Source: Argopecten irradians
Lineage: Eukaryota > Mollusca > Bivalvia > Pectinida > Pectinidae
Assembly (NCBI RefSeq): GCF_041381155.1
Contig: NC_091144.1
Span: 36,079,762 to 36,143,761 of the forward strand
Length of the DNA: 64,000 bases
Reading direction: 5' to 3'
This document shows positions 25,305 through 36,600 of this stretch, in pieces (positions within the stretch are counted from its first letter, which is position 1; the number at the start of each line of letters is the position of its first letter). The position numbers were made by a program, and so were the translations under genes. Below the pieces are notes generated by a model, which had not been told where the DNA came from, did not search any database, and saw nothing but the letters and a program-made list of their open reading frames with translations.

Positions 25305-26450
25305 TATTGAATGAAATGAAGCGATAGAGTGAAAATATTCATAGAAGTGATATAATATATAAATCTGGTGATAGAGAGAAACATGTGTGGTTGTTATATA
25401 GATAAAATTATGTACATTGTTGGCATGATTATAATGAGTTATTCAAATGTACATCTGTATATTAGATTACATAACTGAAACTGGAAGAATTGCCTTTTTC
25501 TATGGTTTTATAAAGACATGTACATGTATATTAGAAGTCTAGCTAAGAGATAGGAAAATAATCACTGTTCGCGATAGACTGAGAAATGAAAAAGAAAAGA
25601 GTTTGAAAGTGATGAGCCTTCCTACGAGAAGACAACTTATGTCAAAATTGTATATAAATGATTTATTGAATAAACATTTTTATTTTAAAATATTTTTGTT
25701 TTCGAGTTTAAGTTTTTCTCAATTCTGATCATGTTAAATGGGAATTTTTCCGAGTTTCAATTTTAATCATTTATGTTAATCAATAAATTCACTTTGTTTT
25801 TTTCTTACTGATGAGACTTATAGTAAATTTTGAATTTGAATAATTGTTTATGGTATTGTACACCTTGAATTTCATTGTGCTTACGACATGAATATGTGCC
25901 TTACAACTTCTCCACATAAGTCTCGAACTCACTAACAGGAAAAGGAGATGATAAACTTGACTTAAAATAGTCAATCATTTATTCCACGGGACTCAGTTGA
26001 TGCCAAGAAGTCATATCAATAACAAGAAACAAACACAAATGTGAATAGAATAAATATATGAACAGAGCATATAGAAAAAACTGGGATATCAGAACTGAGT
26101 GAAGCGCAAGAGTTAGCGTTCTCTACGCGGCAATATTAATATTTATAACAAAACTGAAATGGGAAGCATATCAGCAAAACTATATATAACGTTTATAGTA
26201 CATTTGCTCTAATAAATTTATTTTCAACTTGAGATAATACATACGGGGCAAAAAATCTAAATTTTAACAAACGTTGATATCGTTGATGCCATAAAGTGTT
26301 GATTAATCATCAGATCCACAATGTTCCGTCTCAGCCTATAATTCCTCCAGTGGATATCGTCATCCTGAAATGCAGCAGACTGTATGTAGACATATGTCAG
26401 TAAAAAATCATCTAACAACGACATACTCTAGTTTTCATCATTGGAAATAT
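25305..26450. other. Non-coding stretch
   Basis: AT-rich, no recognised features. Confidence 0.4.
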
Positions 26451-26483
26451 ATGCTGGTACGTAATTGGTCAGTTTGTTTTCTC

Positions 26484-26551
26484 CTGAACTGATATAGTCC
26501 AGGGGTGGATATAACGACAGTGAAAGTATCCCCTGGAGTATCGAGGATGCC
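26484..26551. mobile_element. Half copy of the CTCGATACTC MITE
   Basis: GTCCAGGGGTGGATATAACG and CCCTGGAGTATCGAGGATGC match the right terminal inverted repeat of the MITE at 63066-63390. The other half is absent. Confidence 0.75.
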
Positions 26552-26948
26552 CAAAATTAAACACATTTATCGGTACACTTTACTTACATACTAGAAAAGT
26601 ACTTATTTGACTTAAAAGTTGCGAAATGCTATCTGGAGGTCAAGCTAAAGCTACTGTCGATCCTATTCTAATTACAATGCCTTGGCATGCCTATAAAAGG
26701 ATTATTGTGAACTTCCGCTAAATGTTCCGACCTTCTTTCTCTATAGTGACACACAGTGCGAGACTTTCCCATGCCTTTTGCCAATTTTAGGCCCCTTTGA
26801 TCAAGGGGATTGTTAGTCTAATCGACCCCTGCTTTAGTAGTACAAACCCCACAATGACATATCTGTTCCTCTGTGCGACCAGATAGTGTTTTAGGTCTTA
26901 TTTTATGTACGTTTCATAAAAGACAAGATATTGTTATATTGAGAACCG

Positions 26949-26987
26949 TTCGTAATGCGCATGTACGTAGTTAATGCGCATTACGAA
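26949..26987. repeat. Perfect 14-bp inverted repeat
   Basis: TTCGTAATGCGCAT at 26949-26962 and its exact complement ATGCGCATTACGAA at 26974-26987, with an 11-bp loop. It would form a stable hairpin. No rho- or other terminator role is implied in a eukaryote. Confidence 0.85.
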
Positions 26988-27426
26988 GCTATAGATATAC
27001 GTTACAAATACAAACTGAATTTATCCAATGAGACATCAAAGTCAACCAATGTTCATTTCAAGAATGTAGTAAGTATACTAAAATCAGAGAGTCGCCCTGG
27101 CTTATAAGAATACAGAAAATGACATCCAGTATGTTCTCTATTACGCTCTATGTTGATTTCAGCTATAGATATATGTTACAATTACTAACGGTTCGTTTTA
27201 TATGCGATTTCACTAGCTGTCGTATTCAGACAGAAATTAAGCGCTCTTTGACATATTTGTGTAGCCCAACAATATTATTTAAACACATTATAGTGAAGTT
27301 TAATTGTCCTAATTATTCAAAATAACCATTTACACTAGTGGTATATTTAATATAAAAGCAAAACTGAAGTAAACGAACGACAGCCGGTATGTTTCACAGT
27401 ATATGGGTTGACGGTTGAAGGGATCC

Positions 27427-27432
27427 TTTATT
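27427..27432 (-). terminator. Poly(A) signal AATAAA of the lectin gene
   Basis: AATAAA on the minus strand lies only five bases after the TAA stop of the C-type lectin gene. This would make a very short 3' UTR if used. Confidence 0.45.
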
Positions 27433-27434
27433 AC

Positions 27435-27664
27435 TTACGGTACTTCACAGACAAAGTTGTAGAGGTTTTCACAATTGTTGTCATTCCACTGGAAATTTCC
27501 GGAAAAGTCGAACTCGAGACAGTGTTCTCCTGCGTTGGCGTTGTTCGGCTCCCCCGGGGCGAAGTTTTTGTAGGTCAGATAGGTATTATCACTAGACCAG
27601 ACCCACTCCCCCTCAGTCAGAAGATCTGACCCTCCCAGCCAAAAGATGCCGGGCTTGTAGGAAC
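27435..27664 (-). CDS. Lectin exon 4 (sugar and calcium site)
   Basis: Acceptor TTTTCTCAAG precedes. Encodes SYKPGIFWLGGSD, PGEPNNANAGEHCLEFD, QWNDNNCENLYNFVC and ends EVP-stop. The stop codon overlaps a consensus donor (CC|GTAAGT at 27433-27438), so splicing to a further exon cannot be excluded, though the fold is complete here. Confidence 0.92.
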
Positions 27665-30600
27665 CTTGAGAAAACAAATAAAGATGAAAATTACACTTTA
27701 TGAAAATAAAGATCAATATCTTAGGTTTATCATTTCAAAGAAATAAAAAAAATCATTTGTTTGTTTGATTAAATTAATGTCGTACTAACAGTCAGTGTCA
27801 TGAAAAGACGGCCTCCAATTTTGAGGTGTGCAGCGTGTATGACTGCGGTATATCCGTGTTATGTCTTCTTGTATGGTGGAACTGTTGCCCTTTTTATATT
27901 GCTATAGCACTGAAGCATGCCGCCGACACACAGCAGCATACATTAAACCGACAAGGGGCGAACCAGTCGTCTCACTCCCTGTATGCTGAGCGCTAAATAG
28001 GAGCAGAAGCTACCACTTTTATAGACTTTGATGTGTCTCGGCCAGGGGACAGAACCCAATAAGAGAAAAGATAAAATTAATTTAGACGCCATTTACGATC
28101 ATGTATATCACAGCAGGTACAATCCTAACGCCCTACCTGCAGGATTATGACGTTTGATAAGTAAGAATATGCAGATGGTGTAATATTATGAAGCATGAAT
28201 TGGAACACAAAACATTAGGGTAAAATGTACCCGAGAGTCCAATTTGTACTCCTTAAATTGTACGATATGAGTTGGTCGTAACCCAACAGCTTCTATGGTA
28301 TCATCAGCACCGGATTCTTCCTAAAGTCTCCCTTGACACCACCTCACGTTTGGCCTTTGTTTGAGTGGCAGCAAGTGACAATGGTATTGCAGGCAATGTA
28401 AAGTGCTGATACACTTGTACCTTGCAATCGAGGGACGTTGATGATGAAATGCCAATTCTATATTTGCATACTACAGGGTTATCTGCATTTGTGGATAGAT
28501 ATTGATAATGATATTGTGTGTTTGCGAGCGTAACGTCATATTTTTTCCAGAGAAAACGATCAATCTCTCTCCTAGTTCATTTCGATCGATGTGGGGGCCA
28601 CGATGAACCCTGGGAGAGATTCGAAAATGTGGAAAACAACTTGAATTTCGGTCATTAAAAAGGTGATAATGGTTGTAGTATTAACGGTAAGCTTATAATT
28701 TTTGTGACTACACAATTATCTATCTCGTTTACCTTCCCATTTTAATAATTAACTTTCATTTGGGAAAGGTCGTGGTGGGCCTTTAACGACAAGATACAGG
28801 ATGGTTGTAGTGATATTAAGTTCGCTCATCGTGGACCTTTTTTGGAATGAAGGCATTAAGTACATACAAAGTCAATTTATGTAACTTACAAATGCCAAGG
28901 CTAAACCTGACTATCTAATGACCGCAACGATACAAATTAAAATTGTCCTTGATAAGCTAAAATTGAATCAAAATTTAATTGAGAAAGACACAGACTTCTT
29001 TTCCTTAAATAAAACAGAGATTGCAAAGAGATATCCGACATCATATGCTATTTGAATAACTAATAGAAAAACCACACAGAGATGGAAGGAATTTGTCGAT
29101 GCATTTCCGTGCAAATCATGTATTTTACTACTTAAGCAAGTGTCAAATGTTAAACGGTTTTGGCACATTTTCAAAAGAACCCCGGCTACAGTAACGAGAC
29201 TATTAAGGCTATCTGTTTTATACCGATCGAGAATGATACAAGATCCCAACATTATGTGCGGTAGATTGACACAGACAAAAAAGACGAACTAAATATATAA
29301 ATTATGCTTTTTTTACATGTCGGCCTTTGTGCAGCCTTCCTCGACTTACTCCTCCAGTCATATCTATGGCGGCTATTAATATAAAGTGTTTATTCATACG
29401 AATATTCAGTTGAAATATAATTTTTCACACCTGGTAGCCACATGTAGATTTTTGCCTCTGCATATAAATACGAGTGGGATTATGGAACTTAAACCCTAAT
29501 ATATAAATATGTATAACAGAGGTATGTTGTTTTTGTTCGATACAGAGATGTAAACTGAAACATGACCTTGTGACCTTTCAGTTGATATATAATACCGGAA
29601 TTTCCCAAGTATAGCCGATTGCATTACAAATGATCACACGTATACGACCCGTGAACATTTCGTTATTCAGATCATCTTGCAATTACATTGTCATATTGAC
29701 TTCCGGTTTTTAAAAAACTGCTGCTGTGACGGATTTAGATAGGGACAGATTGATAGAAATGTGTCAGTTCAGGTCATGACCTTAAATACCAAATACCTTA
29801 CTTAATACATTAGGTATATATATACCAAGTATCCGGCTATATCTGATTTTAAAGATATGATACCACTTAATTAAGGAAAAACAATTTAATATGAAAGATT
29901 GATTTGCCCATTCTCACATGATTGTTTAAGTAGTTCGTTTATTCTACGCTGCTTTAGTGCAGTACCTGCTTTGTATATTACATTCGCATTGTTTGTACTA
30001 ATTGGCTGTAAAGCCTTAAATGGTTTGACTTGATACCTGAGACAACTTCTGAAATCGAATCAAGGTTTTGGATATAACACTTGCTATATCATGTTCAATT
30101 ATCCCAATAAATTTCGTTTGTATTTATAGCCATTTGACAAAATAATAGCTGTTATCATCGAATGGCGTGTATAGAGCAGAGTAGAGAAGTGAGATCGGAG
30201 TATCCGAAGAAAACCTCCAGACTACACCCATGACTTGTCATTTTCACCATGGCTATAACTCCTGGCAGAAAACTGAATCAGTAGTGAACTGTTTGATCAT
30301 GAGAACAAGAGACAAATGTAGTTTGATCTTTTTTCACAAGAAGGCATATACCAAATGTTTATATAAAGGGAGGATACGTAATCAAATGTAATTACATCCT
30401 TCAAAATATTTATATTTTTAACAAGTACAAACCAAAGCTTTCCAAGTTAATTAATTCGTCTATTACGACACATTTAAACTATTATTTTTTGTATTTATTT
30501 CATTTTCAATAGCTTTATCTGTAAATATATTTTTTGTTAAACAATTACAAGTATTGTCTCACACAAAATGCATTCTTATCCAATACTATATTTTGTTTTA

Positions 30601-33600
30601 GATGGTACAAGTACCAATTCTAAATTAACTCTAATTAAAAATGTGTCATTTATATTCGATAAGTAAATTTCTCCACTAATTTAACATTATTCTCATACAT
30701 ATGAAAAGACTTACACAATACATCACATCCAATGACAAGGCACTACAGACACATACATATACACACTTTCATTTTCATTTGCATTTACACCCATTTTCAT
30801 ACAACCTTACACACGGGACATGTGACAACACCAAAGCTAAATTCTTCTTATTCAAAACCTAGAATAGTTGATCATAGGGATTGCCCGTGCTTACTTTTAG
30901 TTTTCCTGGAGATGGATCCGGCTATGAAATGCTGCTCATGCTCATCTCCTATCTCGGCTAAATATCCTCCGTATACGTTACAAATCATCTGAAGAAGACA
31001 ATGTGAAGTTGATTAGATTTACAATTCACCAAGGGAAAACACTTCAAGTTACATCCACGCATATAATATTATGATTTTAAAATTACAGTCAATCAAACAC
31101 TGGGCAAATTGTATTGAAATAGACCACATGGGCAAATTACAGTCAATCAAACACTGGGCAAATTGTATTGAAATAGACCACATGGGGATCTGAGAGACGG
31201 TCTTATTAAGCAGATGGTCTTTATGCAGAGGTGGTCACTATGACAGGTTTTAATATACACTATGAAAAACAACATGAAATTATTTCTTCAAAATATCTAT
31301 TCAACCATTTCATTAGAAGAATTAATCATCTACGAAAAATAAGTTCATTGATTCTGCAGATTCTGAATCAAAACGGCATTTTTAATGCCGATATTATTGT
31401 AATACATACATTCCAAAAACAAAATTATTTGAAAAACAACTGCCTATGTAAGCTCTCTTCTAAAAATACAATAAATAATACAAGCATTAGGAAAGGACAG
31501 AGAAATTCAATGTGCATCTGAAGTGTCGATATATCAACATCATGTGTTTTGGGTACGATTGTTTTGGATGCATTTTTATTTTTATACTGAAGTAAATAAA
31601 CCATCAGACGGAAGAGAAATAATAACTAAGCGTTTTCTTGTTTTAGGCGTGCCTAATACACCTAATGCTATTCTCCTGAATGAAATTCCAATTTGACATT
31701 TATATTACAGAAAAAAGACGTTATGAAATGTATATTGTAATTTTCATATAACTCAGGTGTATATTTCAGAGTGAATTAACAAAGGCCGGATTATGTAGGT
31801 AAGAAACGAAATGAGGTCACAATAGCGTTAACGCACCAAACCGATTAAATTGCAATTCAAGTGAAATACATTTAGACTTTTTTTAATTCATTTGTCCCAT
31901 TTTATAACTTTACACAGACTTTTTTCTATGTTTTGAGTTCAGAAGATCATCACCATTTTGCATGAGAATTCATTTTTCATCTTATTATGTTACATATAAT
32001 TGGTTTGAGCAATAATCCTAAAGTCTGCACAATTTGTTCTTTGTACGAAACGGTGGCTGTGTTCAGCTTGTCAGAGTATGATTTATAGCCGTCATTTCGT
32101 AATATCTCTTCGCTCTAAAAACCGTTTCATGCGTTAAGTTCCGACGAGGATGAAATCACTTATCTTTAGTTAATCAGTCTTCTTTTTTGTTATGCAGATA
32201 TAAATGATGCGAATCTTTTGCTGTTTACCTTCATGTGGATAAATTAGACCATTTTTGGATATTTGCTGATTCCTTGAAAAGTTCTGCCTCAAGTCTCCCA
32301 TTACACACTTTACAGACTGGATTACTCGTTATAGAATGTGATCGGTCGCGGGCACGTTTACACGAGCTCGCAGTTTTCAACGAGTATCACAAATTAGGCA
32401 AGAATTCCGCTAGCGCATGGAAACACAAAACTAATAGGCCACATTCTCATATAATAAATACAAAGTTGGAACTTAGATTTAAGCATAGTAAATTAAACCA
32501 AGACATCAAGAATGAACGTGTACTTATTCAAAATTGCCAAAATTCAAAAATTCAAAATTCTTAAAGGTCATGTTTTTCAGGTACATGTACACTGTATATA
32601 TGATCGAAAATGAGTGTGCAGGAAACATGCAAAACGTTGTATCCCACTTTATTTTGAAATGTTAGCGGTTGATGGAGGAAGTCGTGATGGATGATTAGTA
32701 AACAAAGTCGGTTGTCTATGTACAACCGAAATAAACAAATATTTCGATGTAAACGGTGAGTGGTGCTATGCATGTAATCTTGTGTATAAGTGCCATTCAG
32801 CATTACCAGAAGTATACATCTCACATTGACAGGATTCTTACACAGTACGTCTGTGACGTAATACAATAACATACACAAAATGTGGTATTTACAACATGTC
32901 TCTAAAAATAGCTATATTTACATTTACGTTCTCGATCTAGTATTTATGCATGCTTGCAATGCTTCGAATGATTTCATCATATTGCGTTTAAAAGCCCACT
33001 ATCTTTCCGAAACAGAAAAACAATAATAACATAGGAAAATACATGGCCAAAGATGAGGTTACAGCACCAAAAGTTTTCCTGCGTAAATTATGTTTATAGT
33101 GAAAATTCATTTCGCTGTTTTGATGTCTGGCGCAGTTGAAAGTCAACTAACGCGAGGTAATTAGGAAGACGGTGTGAAACGTAAGACGACCCGCGTTTGT
33201 TTGATTATTTTAACGTCCTATTAACAGCCAGGACGGTAAGGAAGAATGAATGCAATGTGTAGCGTGTGTGAAGTGTGTGCTTTGGGAGACTGCGGTATGT
33301 TCGTATTGTGTCTTCTTCTATAGTGGAACTGTTGCCCTTTTTAAAGTGCTATATCACTGAAGAATGCCGCCAAAGACACCAAGCCCCCCACCCCACCCGG
33401 TCACAATGCTGACAACGGGCGAACCAGTTGTCCCACTTCCTGTATGCTGAGCGCTAAGCAGGAGCAGAAACTACCACTTTTATAGACTTTGGTGTGTCTC
33501 GGCCAGGGGACAGAACCCAGAGCCTTCCTCACAGGGGCGAACTCTCAACTCAAGGCCAAAAGTAAGCCGGTGCCAATGGAGGCATTAGGAAAGATGAAGT

Positions 33601-36600
33601 CAGTTAGAAAGAAGAGAAAATATAAGATCCTATATTTAGTCGCCTTTTACGATCATGCAATAGGGGCAGCAGGCACAATTCTAACGCCCTACCTGCAGGG
33701 CTAACGACTCGCGTTATGAAAAGTAATATTGATTTTATTTCAGTTAAATTGTTCAGAAGATGATAAGTGTGATATTAACGGTAAACGTATGCGACACTAC
33801 AAAAATATCAACCTCGTTTTGCATTCCCATTTCAAAAATAAAAAAGCCGTTTCGGAAAGATAGTGGACCTTTAAATGTTTTCAAATCATCACCATTCTGG
33901 AAAGTTTCAAGCTAATGTAAAGTGGAAAAATGAGTCCGGGTTCATTGTAGACATATCCAAATAAATACCTGAAGACGCTGTAAATACATTAATAATATTC
34001 ACCCAAACCTTTGGATAGCTTGCCTCTCGAAGAGAAGGGGGCTTATGGAATCACCCTGGCGTCGGCGTTGGTAAAGGTTTTGGTGCAAGTTTTGAAATTA
34101 CTCTACCCGTAACAACTGGCATTGATTTCAACATCAATATCAAGTTGTGAAAAGTTTTCATTTGTAACATTTGACGTTGGTTCTCTCTGTTAGTTATTAT
34201 AAGTGTAATATTAACGCTATAAGATAATTAAATGTACTTTAGCGAGTCTACAAAAATGTCAAATTAGTTTTACATAGTACATGTACGACATCAAAACTGA
34301 AGTCGCTGGACCTAAACATTATCCGTGCGTTTAAGGTCCGATATCGAAAACGTCTCATGCGACACCTACTTGTCAAAGTGGACAAGTGTGAAAAGATTTT
34401 CGAAATGACTAAGTCCATCAATGTGCTTGAATACATCCACTGGATTAACGAGTCTTAAATTGAGACAGAAATTTCAACAATTCAGAAGTGTTTTCTGCAG
34501 TCAGGTTTACCCGTAGCGAACCCCCTTCCGAAACGCCAGGATGAATATGGCCCCGATGATGACCTACCTCTGACTTTGGTGGTGAACAATGGTCGTGTTA
34601 GTATTGCTGTTTGTTTGTTTGTTTATTTTAACGTCCTATTAACAGCTAGTGTCATGTAAGGAAGGCCTCCCATGGAAGTAGTTTGTAGCGTGTGTGAAGT
34701 GCGAGATGCGTGTTTTGGGAGACTGCGGTATGTTCGTGTTGTATCTTCTTGTATAGTGGAACCGTTGCCTTTTTTATAGTGCTATATCACTGAAGCATGA
34801 CGCCCAAGCACCCAGCAACACAACCCATCCGGTCACATTATACTGACAACGGCCGAACCAGTCGTTATTTGCTAAGTATTAAGCAGGAGCAGAAACTACT
34901 GATCTGTGTGTAATTGAGGAGGATGTAGAAACAGGAAACATTTAGTGGTGAGTGGGAAAGTAAAAACTTTCTAGAGGACACAAAATGTTGATGACGATGA
35001 CGATGACGATGCAGATGATGAAATAAACGTTGACAATGACGTTTCGAAAATACTTATCGGGAAGTAAATGCTAACTTACAGAGACTGTTTGCATTTGCTG
35101 CTTATATCGACGATTAAAAGGTCTTTGACGGTGGAAATCTTAGATGAGGAGCAATCCAAACTCTCAAAAAAGATGACTGACTACTTCATAAATTAAGTGT
35201 CATTCATAGGGTACTCTTACATAGACTTTGATCGTTGTTGATTCGCTGATGTTCTGCCGTGTAAATATGTGAGATGTTTGTTTGTTTGATTAATTAACGT
35301 CCTACTAACAGCTATGGTCATGTAAGGACGGCCTCTCATGTGTGTGGTGTGTTGCGTGTATGTTGTGCGAGGTGCGTGTTTTGGGAGACTGCGGTATAAT
35401 ATTTGTGTTGTAATAAAATTGTTCTCTTCTTAGGATTTCCATTTGCACATATTGAGATAAGGTTCTATCTTCTATAAACCGGACACCTGTATAAATCGAA
35501 CAAATAGACTGGCCCCGTTCACATCCGATTTATAGATAAGTTATATTGTTCTTCCAGCTCGTGTGTCCTATTAACAGCCAGGGTCATTTAAGGACGGCCT
35601 CCTATGTGTGCAGTGTGTGAATGTCTGTATATTTTGGGAGGCTGCGGTATATTAGTGTTGTGTCTCCTTTTAAAAGTAGAACTCTTGCCCTTTTATAGTG
35701 CAGTATTACTGAAGCATGTCGCCGAAGAAACAGAACGGGCACACCCCACTTCAGCTTATTCACATTAAGCTACCAACGGGTAAACCAGTCGTTCAACTTC
35801 CTTTATGCTGAACACCAAGCAGGGGCAAAAAACTACCATTTTTATACACTATGGTGTGTCTCGGCCAGGGGACAGAACCCAAAGCCTACCTTACATTGGC
35901 GAGAGCTTAACAAAAGGCTAATTTTAGTGAGGCGAGGTCAAGGGAAACGTCAAGAGAAAAAGTAATTTTGGAAGAAGGAAGTCATTTAGGAAGATAATAA
36001 AATATAAGGTTTTAAATTTAGTCGCCTTTTATGATCACGCAATAGGGGCAGCAGGTACAATTTTATTGTCACACCTGCAGCATTTCTAACAGACTGAATA
36101 TTTCCAAAGCACTGTTCTCTCATAATTTTACAACATGGATTATGTTACCTGATCTTGAAATTATATTACTTATCCAACAAGACTTACATATATGTATGTT
36201 GCAGATACATTTTCAAGTATTTTAAATTGCGAAAAGTCTGTGTTATAACTATGTTTATATTGCATCATATTTAATAGATTACTATAGGGGAAAAGAAACA
36301 CGTCATTTTTTCATCAAGTTATGGCACATTTAACTTTTAATAAATATTCTTGTATCATTATAGCTTGAATATGAATTAATTAGCGATGCATCTATAGTGC
36401 ATTGTGTAAACAAACAATTGCTCCCGAGATTGTGCAAATCTGTCTAATTTACACGTGGGACCGTGAAATGATGTGGAGCTATCATCCGATGATGCAACAA
36501 AGCCGGCCTTTAGCAGTTCAAATGATAATTGATTATGAGTGGATGTAAAATCTGGAGTTCCACAGGGGGCACTCCTAGGACCTATTTTATTTCTCTGTGT

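Noticed and set aside
32235-32878. Open frames of 109 and 105 codons on opposite strands
   Set aside because: No known domain, inside lectin intron 2, no splice sites that would link them to the lectin.
33489-33704. 71-codon frame beginning VCLGQGTEPRAFLTGAN
   Set aside because: It lies wholly within the SINE-like repeat and recurs, broken, in other copies.
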